Of a stretch of DNA of 64,000 nucleotides, positions 27,741 to 37,512 are shown piece after piece. The stretch lies in contig CM041084.1 of NCBI GenBank assembly GCA_023079485.1, positions 123,616,467-123,680,466 on the forward strand. Reading direction: 5' to 3'. Position numbers and translations under genes: made by a program. This DNA comes from Archilochus colubris. Lineage: Eukaryota > Chordata > Aves > Apodiformes > Trochilidae. The notes below the pieces were generated by a model, which was not told the origin of the DNA, did not search any database, and saw nothing but the letters and a program-made list of their open reading frames with translations. Every line of letters begins with the position of its first letter. Within the stretch, counting starts at the first letter, position 1.

Positions 27741-28331
27741 TGTCATGATTTGACCTGGCAGGCAGCTAAATACCACAGAGCCACTCACTCACTCTCCCCC
27801 GTCCCCTGGAACCAAGAGACTTGGAAAGATAAAAAAACGCATTGGTTTGAAGAGAAACAATTTAATTATTGAAAAAAAATATATTATAATGATGTTAATT
27901 ATGATGATGATGATGACAATACTACTAATAATATACAAACAAGTGATTTGTTGTATATGGGGTATATATGTATATAGTGAGTGTAACTGCACTCACTAAC
28001 CAACGACCAGCCTGTTCCTGGTTAGTGAACCCAGAGGAGGGACAGCCCAAAACCATAATCCTAGAAGAGAGAGAGAGAGACTGAGACTTCCTATCCAATT
28101 TTCACCTAAATTATGAGCCTGAGTTGCTCTGATTGTGCTCCATCCCAGCTTGTGCACCCACACACTATCAAAACACAGGAAGTTGAAAAGTCCTTAGTTT
28201 CTTAGCAACAACTAAAAACATCAGTATATTATCAACATTCTTCTCATACCAAATCCCACACTAAATCCAAAACATAACACTACTCTGTCTACTAAGAAGA
28301 AAATTACCTCTATCCTATCTGAAAAAGGACA
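27741..28331 (-). mobile_element. ERV solo LTR, same family as 31662-32240
   Basis: On the minus strand the element ends with ...CAAATCATGACA, so the plus-strand left edge is TGTCATGATTTGACC. The other edge is taken at GGACA (28331). It aligns with 31662-32240 at both ends and at internal blocks such as AAATCCAAAACATAACAC. A minus-strand ATTAAA at 27861-27866 lies 120 bp from the 3' end and is the likely polyadenylation signal. Target duplications are unclear (GTTTG overlaps both edges). A (ATG)n stretch at 27901-27916 lies inside it. Confidence 0.78.
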
Positions 28332-31300
28332 GTTTGCCTAGCCAAGGCCTTTTTAGATGCCCTCTTTGTACACACATGGATACATATATGCAAACACACA
28401 ACCCAACACCACCACCCTTCAGTGTTGCTGCAACAGAGCATCTGTGAGATGGAGTTCTGTTTCATATCTTGCACAAAAGTTTAGCTTTAACCCTTGGCAA
28501 CTATCTTCTTTAGTTCTGAGTTTGCCCTTGGTCCTGAGATGATAAAATTTAACACAAAATTGAAAGAAAGACAAAGTCTGAATGTCAATGTGACATAATG
28601 GAGTTAGTAAGGACAAGAGTGTCCAAGGAGCCTAAGGCTGACATGCAGGTAGAAATTGATTGTGTCATCAGCTACTGTATATTAGTTAGGTACCATCAGA
28701 GTAATTCAAAATCCAGTGAAATGAAAGGCAGTCTTTTATGGTCATTACTTTCAGGGGCTTGAAGACCAAAGCCCATGTTTCTAAAGTCAATGGCTCCCTG
28801 TTTTCTGTAATGGTATTCATACAAATGTATGACAGTGAAACAAACATTCACAAGCACCTTCAGAAGCAATTTTCTGCAGTCTGATCCATGCAACCAAGAA
28901 TTTTAAAAAGTGAAAGAATTTAATGTTTAGAACATTGAGGGTTTTTTTTTAATCTTTCAAGGACAAGAAAACAACATTGTACAGCTCTAGTCAAAGCTAC
29001 ATATTACAGAGTGCTCTGCCACAACTCATAAGGCTCAGAGTCTCTAAAGCAATCATACATTATAGCTTGAGAAAACTCTATGTATTGCAAGTGTTTACTC
29101 ATCAATTTACTTTTTACTTTAATACCCAATTGGCATCATATTCAAATGACTTCTTAGGGCATTTAGGGCTAATTTCACTTCAGCAAATACATATTTTTAA
29201 GTACCAGAAGTTGCTGATAATGGGAACCATATTGTTGGTTTAATTTGTCTGCAAGACAGAATGAACTAAAAATAAAAACAAGTCTGTGCAGGACAAATGT
29301 CATGCAACTGAAAGGAAGGTGCTTTCAATGTAAAGTATTTTGAGCTATACTGCTGTCCTGTGGAATCATGTCTATAAACAGTCTTTCCTACTTCTTCAGT
29401 AGTATTTCTTCATACATTATATTGTCAAATTTGCATACATGTTGTCAAATCTGCATAATATTTCATGTTGTAAACATCTTTGATAGATCTTGTAGCTGTG
29501 ATAAATAACAATCAGGAGATGAGGGTAAAATATCCACCTACAATATGAAGTGTTTATTCAACATTATATCACTCATACTAATATTAATATGATTACTACA
29601 AAGGTAAATCAATCAATGTTTTTACGTTTTTTTCTTGTTTTCAAATCTTTTTTCCCCCATTTTTTCTTGCCTCATGGAAGGTTTCTAATTCAGTCTAACT
29701 GGAATGAAGATGGATATTAAAAATTTTCTAGACTGGTATCGAAGGAGTTCTTACCTAAGGTGGTGAAGTCTACATAAGCTTTACATATGAAAGCTATTCT
29801 TATAAAACACATTTTTTACTCCCCTTCAGTAATTAAAAAAAAAAAAAAAAGGTGCTATTATAAATGTATTTGTTATAGTATGAGTGTATAATATAGAAAT
29901 TACTGAGTTTGTATAGAGCATTACATTTTTTTAATTCTTTCAACAGTAATATTGCTTTGTCATCATTGTATTAATCAATTCGTTATAAGATAAAAGTTAT
30001 CTCATTGACAAAGAGACCTCCAGTGTAGAGTTAATATTATTTAGATAGCTGGGTAACTCCTAGGGTTCTTATTAGTTCATGAGTATCCTCTCTGCAATGA
30101 GAGTGGATTACAATTCTTAATCATAACATTCAAATACATGTATTGTTTTGTTAATTTACTTTAACAGTTTTATCTCAAATTTACCAGTGCACACATCCAC
30201 TCAGAATAAAATTAGCTCTTTGTTTAATTGCCTCCTCCTCCCCCCTCCTCCCCCCTTTGGATTTCTTTTTCCTTTGGACTATGATACATTGAACCGAAGG
30301 GTTAAATATTACATGGATGTATTTATGTATGTGTGCAAGGATATGTATCTCTAGATACACATACATGTATATATGTATTTGTACATATATATATATGTGA
30401 AAAAAATGTATTTTTTCACATCGGTACTTGTGAAAACACATGCAAGTTCAAACAAGAAAAAAACAATTGAAGATTCACAATTTATTCTTTCTTCTGTTTA
30501 TATGCTTTGAGACTTAATTATTGTAAGAATTACATCATTAATGATGAAGAAAAGTAATTGACTGCTGGGATGGTTTCTTTCCTTTACATTCTTCTTAATA
30601 AACACAAATGGCACATAAATTGTATTTGCCCGATTATGTCCCCCAGGAGAAATTCTATAAACCATAATTTATATATATAAAAAAATAATTATCTGCTTTC
30701 TTCATTAAATGACCATAGTACAGTTAGAAAGATATCATTTAAAAAAAAAAAAAGAAACCAACAATTATTGTATTGCATTCCTCGAAAAAAACTGTATATA
30801 GTTAATTGAAATTAGCCACAAAGGATGAGGTCTGCACTAGTACATTTCCTTTAAATTGTATCAGTCAATCTTTATGAAAAGAATGCTACAGTGAACTGAT
30901 AAAGAGTTGTCCCAGCCTTCTTTCTTACTCTTCAGGTCTAAGAATATCAGTCTGTGGCATTAAAAGTACTTCATCCCAGTACCTGAAGAAGCTAAGAGCA
31001 AAATTTTCAGAAAATCTTACTACATTAAAAAGTTTTGAAGAAGTCTAGATAGACATCAACAATCATGGAAGTTAAGTTATAGGAAGAAGATTTTTTACCT
31101 CCTACATTTCAAGGTGTCCTTCATTCTTTTTTTTCCCCTTCATTTCTTGCAGTTGTTCGCTACTATTGACTGGACTGAAGGTAGAAACTCAAGGGAGTTT
31201 CTACACTTTTTATAGTTTGTGTGTCAGAAGTCTTGTGAATGCTCTGTAAGTTCTAATGTATAAACAAAATGTTTTATAATTACACACTGGAGTGGATGAT

Positions 31301-31661
31301 TATAGCATATAAATCCATACTCTAGCATGTGAAACTGACACATCTGGTGTGTTTCTCCCTCTCATTATGTTGCTGTCAAGGCAAATTGAATTTCATCTAG
31401 TCTGCCTGAAGCAAGTAGGGGTTAACTCCTGTCTATAAAAAAATGAAACTGCTTAAGGAGTAAGATATATTTGTGGATTTTGGCTGGGTTTGGGTTTTTT
31501 TTTTGTTTTTTGGAGGCGTTCTTTAAAAAAGAAATAAATCTATTATGCTGCTCAGATCCATTTGACTTACATTTTTAGGATAATTGTTTTAACAATAATG
31601 CCTCTGAAAAGAAAATACATGAATGCCTCATTTATCTCCATGTGTGGTAGGTTTTATGCCC
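28332..31661. other. unique AT-rich DNA between two related LTRs
   Basis: This contains no gag, pol or env sequence, so the two flanking LTRs do not bound a provirus. It holds a 16-base A run (29835-29850), a C/T tract (30231-30256) and TA-rich inverted repeats near 30340-30420. Confidence 0.6.
30396..30420. repeat. 10-bp inverted repeat (hairpin)
   Basis: TGTGAAAAAA pairs with TTTTTTCACA around a 5-base loop. It sits at the end of a (TA)n/(ATGT)n tract, where such palindromes arise easily. Confidence 0.7.
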
Positions 31662-32240
31662 TGTCATGATTTAACCCCAGCTGTTAGCGAAGCTCTACAA
31701 AAAAGCTTACTCACTGTTCCCCGGGCAGGATGGGGCAGAGAATCAGAAAGGCAAAAATGAGAAAACCCGTGGGTTAAGATAAAGACAATTTAATAGTATA
31801 GTATATTTAATAGTAATTTAAACTATTAATTCACTACTTTCATGGACAAGCAGGTGTACAGCCACATCCAGGACATCAGAGCTACACCACATGTAATGTT
31901 TACTTAGGAAGACAAACACCAACACTCTGAACTCTACCTTCCCCTCCCGCCCCTTTCTTCTTCTTCCCTCAGCTTTTATTGCTGAATGTGATGTCATATA
32001 TTATGGAGAATCTGTTTGGCTGGCTGGGGACAGCTGTCCCAGCTCCTAGCTCCTTGTGCACCTCCAGCCTATCGATGGTGCAGTGAAAAACAGAAAAGTC
32101 CATGATGCTGTGTAAGCACTGCTCAAAAGCAACCAAAATATCCTTATCTTATCAACACTGTTTTCATCAGAAATCCAAAACATAACACCATTCCAGCTAC
32201 CATAAAGAGAATTAAATCTAGCCCAGGAAAAACCTCTACA
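31662..32240 (-). mobile_element. solo ERV LTR, 579 bp, TGCCC target duplication
   Basis: A complete solo LTR. Its ends are TG...CA and it is flanked by perfect TGCCC repeats at 31657-31661 and 32241-32245. Minus orientation is shown by ATTAAA at 31789-31794 (127 bp from the 3' end) and by a minus-strand AATAAAAGC at about 31973-31981 in the promoter position. A 5-bp duplication is typical of ERVL-class elements, which is a family-level inference. It shares family with 27741-28331. Confidence 0.9.
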
Positions 32241-34069
32241 TGCCCACAGATAGTAACTTTAAGTATTTACTCACCAATTCTCATCAGAACAAGAAAGAAA
32301 AAAAAAAGTATGATGAATATCTGAAACACCAGCAGACAGCGTCTGTTGCTATCACAGATAAACTGGATTAACAATCTTTTTGTCTGCGACCCATTCAATA
32401 CCAAGTGTAGGAAAGCCTAGAGGGGCATTTATAAAATTCATAGTAATGTTTAGCTCAAAGAAACAATGAGAAACATAGTACTTACTGAGAGGAATTCAAA
32501 AGGCCAGATAGCAGGTATGATATGAGTTTTAAAATGCTTTTGGCCCCTTTTTCATTTATCCTTTGTTTTCCAAAGTTCTTTTTAAAGTTAGGTTTTTCTT
32601 TGTTACTGGTCATTGAATGTCCTTAAATCATTATTGAAAACATGTTGTACCCTTACAGTTTTTAAATCTCAGTGTTTCAGTTCTCTAAAAATCTCTGTTC
32701 AGTACTGCTGACAACCATCTTTTACAGTCTTCAAGAAAAATATTACAATTAAAATATTACAGACTTCTATGCTAATGGAAAATTCACTGCATTGTTTTCT
32801 ATTATCTAAGGATTCTATCTAGAAAATTACAGAGTGAGACGGTGTCCTTTTAAAGAAGTTCCAGTTTGATACAGTAATTCCTCTTTAATACATTGTGTTT
32901 CATACTATTTTCATAGACAACTGTTTATTGCTTTATTTTCTAATGAGTGACTATACATAAACATAGGGTATTCAATCACTGAAGTTTTTCCGACATAGAC
33001 AAGAGAATGACACAGACATTTAGCACATTTTTCTTTCACAAAAGTCTGCAACAAATTATTACCAATACTGAGTTTCCTGAGCAAAATATATAGTTTTCAC
33101 GGTTTCAAGTAAGAACTGGCTCAGGCACATACACCCTTTTCCAGACTTTTCATTTTTCAGTATATGTTACAGGGCACTGGTGCTGGGCAAGCTTAGGATG
33201 TTTATAGACTCAAGTATCATTTTCTTAGATGCTAAAGTAAAATGAAAATAATTTACAGGAATACTTATTTAGCTGAAGCAAAACCAGAAAGGGTTGGGTT
33301 GAAATCAAGTGATGTTGGGCAATGGGAACTGTGAAGACCATTACCTCTTCTGTTCTATACATTTTTCTACTTATAGTTGTTGAGTGTTTTAAGACAATTT
33401 TGTGTTATGACTGAAGGGCAGAGAATGGGAAAACTATGCTGCAAAATTAGGCTGAAGTTTAAGAATAGAGCAAGGTTTTACGTCTTACAACCCAGTTTTT
33501 TGGGGTTTTTTTTGCATTACATCATCCTAACAAAACAGAAATTACTAGCCAGACTACTGGCTGACAAATTACTGGCCAAATTACTGAGCTAAGAAGGTAT
33601 AACCTGACATATGGAATGATGATGAGAGAGACTGGAGCCAGAACACAATGCTGAAGATACGTGAGCCAGAGGTCTGGCTGCAGTGGTGTTTGAGGCAGAG
33701 ACAGTTGTCTGACTCTGACTCTCATTGTCCAGACTGACAGATACACACCCTGCATCAGGAAATGCTAATAGCAGAGGAATGAAGGGACTCAGTGTCTGAC
33801 TTCCTGCCGATGAGCCATTCCCTCTCAGAGAACTCAAGATATGTCTTTCAGACTGCTATATCTTGCATCAGTAGCAGTCTCGCTGTCAGAGATGTTTCAT
33901 GCTGCTCACGAGGCTATTGGGCTTTTGGGAAAAACGATATAACAAAATAGCTTTATTTCTTGTAACCATGGAGAAAGGATAGACAATATACATCTATCAA
34001 CACTTCCACTACATTGTTGTGTACTGTTGGAGAGGTGTGCTTACCTCTCCAACTAACACCTCCAACACA
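32241..34069. other. mostly unique DNA with a G+C-richer block
   Basis: 32246-33590 shows nothing recognisable. A short degenerate repeat built on TTACTGGCCA (33540-33590) encodes a run of leucine/alanine-rich units by chance. 33600-33990 is richer in G+C and carries a minus-strand AATAAA near 33951-33956. It could be an old LTR remnant, but I could not prove ends or family. Confidence 0.5.
34026..34053. repeat. perfect 11-bp inverted repeat
   Basis: GTTGGAGAGGT and ACCTCTCCAAC form a perfect 11-bp stem with a 6-base loop. It lies about 55 bp from the end of the 3' LTR, in host flanking DNA. Confidence 0.9.
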
Positions 34070-34072
34070 CTA

Positions 34073-34109
34073 CCCCTTCCTTCCTTTCTTCCTTCCCTCC
34101 TTCCCCCTT
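34073..34109. repeat. (CTTC)n pyrimidine tract abutting the 3' LTR
   Basis: An almost pure C/T tract (purine on the minus strand) that ends exactly where the LTR begins at 34110. It is probably part of the insertion target or grew next to it. Confidence 0.85.
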
Positions 34110-34229
34110 TGTCGCGATCCGACCTATTATTTTAATATTTTGTTTGAGGAAAACCAGCCACTGCTTCAGAGACGCGCAGAATTACAAAAGAAAATAATAA
34201 TACTTAGTGATTTTAACAAGTTATAGGGA

Positions 34230-34235
34230 TTTATT
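34230..34235 (-). promoter_or_regulatory. LTR polyadenylation signal AATAAA
   Basis: Minus-strand AATAAA placed as in the related LTR at 24181. It would have ended transcripts of the provirus, env message included. Confidence 0.7.
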
Positions 34236-34434
34236 TTCAGGGAACAAGAGAACAAGTAAAGAGAGGAGATCGAGTTACCAAGTCCAGGTCGCTGCGGAGC
34301 TGTTCTCAGCTTTGCCTTCAGGGCTGGTTGCTCGTTGGCTCCTGGCTGCTTCTGAAGTTAGCTGCTCTGGTGGCTTGTCCGTCCCTTGCTGGCTCGCCGA
34401 ATGTTTTCCGAATGCTTGGTTCTTTTTTGTTGGG

Positions 34435-34448
34435 TTTTTAAAATAAAA
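34435..34448 (-). promoter_or_regulatory. candidate LTR TATA box
   Basis: TTTATTTTAAAAAC on the minus strand, about 200 bp upstream of the AATAAA and at the position expected for the U3/R boundary. Called from motif and position only. Confidence 0.4.
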
Positions 34449-34711
34449 CGGGGAGAGGAAGCAGGAGGTCTTCGTTTGCATAAATTGAAGAAATTCACGG
34501 GTTTCCCGGAACCGACTTTTCCTTATCTATTTGTTAATTTCCCTATTGTTTTCGGTAGGCGCCGGGGAGGTGGTCTGACCAGTTTTAGGCCTCAATAGGT
34601 GCTAACGAGGCATTCTTACAGGATTGGTGAAAGAATTTGCTCAAGAAACATTTGAAATTTTGAAAAGGTTCACATCATTTCACCCCGTGGTTATTGAGCC
34701 AATTATTTTTC

Positions 34712-35008
34712 CTATATATGATTTTTTATATTTATATATATATATATATATATACACACATCCCTATATATACACATCCCATTTGGCGTGGTTATGTCGT
34801 GTGGGTTTTTTTTTTTTATAATCTGTGCTGTCCAGCAGGCCGATTCTATCTCCGAGGTTTCCTTTAGTGGACAACCGAGAATCCTGCCGTGCTTTAGCAC
34901 AGTTCCTTTTTCCACCGCACGTTTAACTAGCTCAAAAGCCAGAATTTTGTTAACGTGTGTTTGCGGGGAGTAAACTTTAGGAGAAACCACACATACATAC
35001 TTCACCAC
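34712..35008 (-). other. 98-codon open frame between env and 3' LTR
   Basis: An open frame on the provirus sense strand, starting 468 bases downstream of the env stop. About the first 70 codons are of mixed composition (it begins MVKYVCVVSPKVYSPQTHV); the last 20 or so are encoded by a (TA)n repeat and are rich in Ile/Tyr. I recognise no domain, signal peptide or membrane segment. Its start lies just downstream of a polypurine-like ACGGGG. It may be a remnant of viral 3' sequence or chance. No promoter or splice site was identified. Confidence 0.25.
34733..34754. repeat. (TA)n microsatellite
   Basis: Eleven TA units next to the 3' LTR, within the viral 3' non-coding stretch. A second, interrupted TA tract lies at about 35072-35094. 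Confidence 0.9.
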
Positions 35009-35475
35009 CTTATGTCACCTCACCCCGTGGGTTTTGAGGCTAGAGGAGTGCGTTTTGGGATAAACACAGTGATATATATATATGTATATATATAATTAAA
35101 AAAAAAGAAAGAAACCTGACATTTATCGGCTACAAGGTAGCAGAGGGCACACATTTAAGGTTACAAAGAAACAACTTAAGACAAGTGAGGTATATGCTTG
35201 TCTATACAAAGGTAAAGAAAGGTAAAATATTGATGGTTACAGAATCTCAGTAAGTAAATCAGAAAAGAAAAACGTCGACTATATAAATGAGAGCTAATAA
35301 TAACAGTAGCAATAGTAATAATAATAATAAACAATAAAAATTATAGAAATTATAATAACAATAGTAATAGAAGAAGATACAATTAATACAAGATACAAGA
35401 TTAATATATAACATAGGTGCATTATATACATTAAAGGGAAGATAAAGAGTTGGAGGTTTACAGCAGGCATTTCCT
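35009..35475 (-). other. ERV 3' non-coding stretch between env and LTR
   Basis: No open frame of note. It holds a second polypurine-like ACGGGGTGA on the minus strand (about 35016-35024), a TA tract, and A/T-rich (TAA)n-like sequence. Viral origin is inferred from position between env and the LTR. Confidence 0.5.
35290..35375. repeat. (TAA)n-like microsatellite
   Basis: Interrupted TAA/CAA units downstream (in the viral sense) of env. Confidence 0.85.
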
Positions 35476-37113
35476 TCAGGTTTGGCCTACAACCGTTAGG
35501 CTTTTGTTATTGGTATCAGAGTCATCTTGGTTGGGAGATAACACTTGTTGAACACGCCTCACTCGAACTGCATTTAACCAGGAAGAACAAATGCTAATTA
35601 CACATGGAGATAAGAAGAGAATTAGTCCAAATACAAGCAGAACATAAATCCAGTCTCCTATATTATTTAGGAAGGAGAAGAAAGATGTCCACCCGGGGTG
35701 TTCCCATATTTGGACAGGCGTTTTTGCTATTGAGGTCAATTCTTTGGCAAGATTTTTCACCACTTTACCATTATCATCTATTTTCAGACAGCAATTGGTG
35801 ATATTTAATTTTGCACACACTCCACCTTCAGAAGCTAAGAGATAATCCAGGGCCAGTCTATGTTGGTATGCAGTCTCTCGCAACTGTGTAACTTCATCTG
35901 CTAACAAGGACAAAGCTTGGCTGGTATCATTAGCTACCAATTCTACAACAGCTTGGAGCCTAATAATTCTGTTTAGGTTATAGATTGGATCCCGTGCCCC
36001 ATTAATAATTTCATAAGGATTCCATGTTGCAGGGTCATAGTACGTAATTATCCTTTCAGGTGTCCAATCAGTTCCTTTCCATTTTTGTGAACCAGATTTT
36101 GCCACATCGAAATTCATAAAGGATCTTTTTGCTCTGGCCAATTTAAGATGAGGTGTGATTTCATTAGGTAATACTTTAAAATAAGGTCTGATTACTCCCA
36201 CATAGCATATTCCTGCCCATTTCTGTGGAAGCTTACGGTAGGCTTTATGTCCACAAATGAAATGGTGACCTTTGATGGCAAATAAGCCTCCTTGGAGGAA
36301 ACGATGATCATAATAGTATGTTTCACTCTGGTGAGTGGGGGGGGCCGTTGCATGGAAAAGATTTAAATCAGATCTTTTACACAGCCAAACTCCCTCCTTG
36401 GCTTCACATTTGAGTCGTGTGTTGTGAGATTTGTCAGTATTATCCACTGAGGACCAATATTGCTTGAAAATAGCTGGACGCCCTGAGCGGTCCTGCCAAG
36501 CCAAACCATAATATGTTTTCCTATGTAGTGGATTAGTACTGGTGCCACAAACCTTAGTCCTATCCTTAGCCAAAGGGCGCTGTGAGCAATCTATGGTACT
36601 GCAATTTCTGTCAGAGCAATGCCACCCCATAACCAGGGTGTATTTGCATGTGGAGAAGCCTAGAATGTCTGCATTACCTGCTTTAATTTCCTGAGCTGTT
36701 AACTTTCGTTTGAGGCAAAATTCCCCCTCTGGGACGCCCTTTCTTCCCCTCTTTCCCTCACTCTTTTCTTGGTCTCTCTCTTTCCTCCTCTCTTGCTCTC
36801 TCTCTTTCATTTCTTTTCTTTCCCTCCTCTCTTTCTTTCTTTAACAGTTGTTTGGATCGTCTGATTCACCTGGTTTCTTGGTATATACAGTCTGATGGAG
36901 AGCACCCAGGGGGTTATTAAAGTGAACAAAGTGGAAGTTCAATCCATTGTGGGTTCACTGAAAGCAAGTAATATTGACTACTGATTGCAATTTCTTCCTC
37001 AGGCACCATGCTGAAGATATCAAAGTTTTAGTATGTTCCTGAGACCCATGAAGATAAAGGTCTTCTTGAAAAATAGTAAAAATGAAGCTGAAAATATGTC
37101 CAGTAGTACCCAT
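35476..37113 (-). pseudogene. env: ERV envelope (env) pseudogene
   Basis: The gene encoded a retroviral surface/transmembrane glycoprotein of the gammaretrovirus-like type. The open part is 444 codons (36810-35476). The same frame continues upstream to an ATG at 37113, through in-frame stops TAA (36841-36843) and TGA (36955-36957), giving 546 codon positions in all, a usual env length. The first residues (MGTTGHIFSFIFTIF) resemble a signal peptide. In the 444-residue part, 1-24 are a K/E/R-rich stretch from a purine microsatellite. RAKR at 226-229 is a furin-like surface/transmembrane junction. A heptad-like helix (about 280-325) precedes C332-X7-C340-C341, and a membrane anchor spans about 387-408 before a ~36-residue tail. 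Sequons include N69, N294 and N336. No hydrophobic fusion peptide follows RAKR. The 3' LTR lies downstream; gag and pol are absent. Envelope identity is sure; subgroup is not. Confidence 0.92.
36737..36842. repeat. purine/pyrimidine microsatellite inside env
   Basis: An almost pure C/T tract on the plus strand, (GA)n/(GAAA)n on the env sense strand. It encodes the K/E/R-rich residues at the start of the open env part and lies next to the in-frame TAA. It looks like an expansion or insertion within the surface domain. Confidence 0.85.
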
Positions 37114-37208
37114 AAAGACAGATATTAAGAGATGGATATAAAATACTCTTAAACAAGTTTAATAATGTTGATAAATAGAGTTTCCCATTCCTGACTAGAT
37201 TTTTCAAA

Positions 37209-37228
37209 CTGGGAAACAAGAAAGAAAC
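37209..37228 (-). promoter_or_regulatory. candidate env splice acceptor
   Basis: The minus strand reads GTTTCTTTCTTGTTTCCCAG, a pyrimidine tract ending in CAG, 95 bases upstream of the env ATG at 37113. This is where a subgenomic env message would need its acceptor. It is inferred from motif and position; the matching donor would be in the lost 5' part. Confidence 0.4.
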
Positions 37229-37260
37229 TCCCTTATATAAAAAAAAAGCCACACACACAA

Positions 37261-37512
37261 TTTTTAGAAAATATTTAATATGAAATATTAAATTAAAAAA
37301 TAAATTAAATTAAATTAAAATTAAATTTAATTAGATTAAATTTAATTAATTAATTAAATTTAAAATTAAATTAAAATAAAATTAAATATTAAATATAATT
37401 GAAATATTAAATATATTTATTTATAAAATATTAAATGTAATTAAAAATTCAATATTTAATATGAAAATATTTAATATTAAATCATATTTTAAAATATGAA
37501 TTTTCTAAGTAA
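37261..37512. repeat. extreme AT-rich low-complexity tract
   Basis: About 250 bp made almost only of A and T, with TTAATTAAAT-type units that read alike on both strands. It begins about 150 bp upstream of the env ATG and coincides with the loss of recognisable viral sequence. Confidence 0.9.

Larger units (their letters stand above)
34110..34682 (-). mobile_element. 3' LTR of a truncated ERV provirus
   Basis: The 3' end on the minus strand (GGATCGCGACA, plus-strand start 34110) matches the end of the solo LTR at 24181. AATAAA lies at 34230-34235, again about 120 bp from the end, and a TATA-like AT-rich box at 34435-34448. Similarity to the 24-kb LTR returns near GAGGCATTCTTACAGG (about 34608-34623) and in the last 40 bp. 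The 5' edge is placed at TGAAATGATG on the minus strand (34682), after a polypurine-like ACGGGG. That edge is the least certain; an alternative lies near 35020. It is downstream of env in the same orientation, as a 3' LTR should be. Confidence 0.75.

Noticed and set aside
30231..30256. C-rich tract as a minus-strand G-quadruplex
   Set aside because: Only two G runs reach three or more bases with clear separation, so a stable four-tract structure is doubtful.
27741..32240. The two same-family LTRs as ends of a 4.5-kb provirus
   Set aside because: The right copy is flanked on both sides by TGCCC, so it is a solo LTR. The intervening 3.3 kb has no retroviral sequence.
33540..33592. Leucine/alanine repeat peptide (LARLLADKLLAKLLS)
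   Set aside because: Encoded by a short degenerate TTACTGGCCA-type repeat. No evidence of a gene.
24181..34682. The two related LTRs as ends of one 10-kb provirus
   Set aside because: The 24-kb LTR has its own target duplication on both sides, its U3 differs from the 34-kb LTR, env lies outside the pair, and the space between holds CR1 and unrelated LTRs.
37028..37258. Separate 76-codon minus-strand frame upstream of the open env part
   Set aside because: It is out of frame with env (offset of one base). The env frame itself continues through this region to an ATG at 37113.
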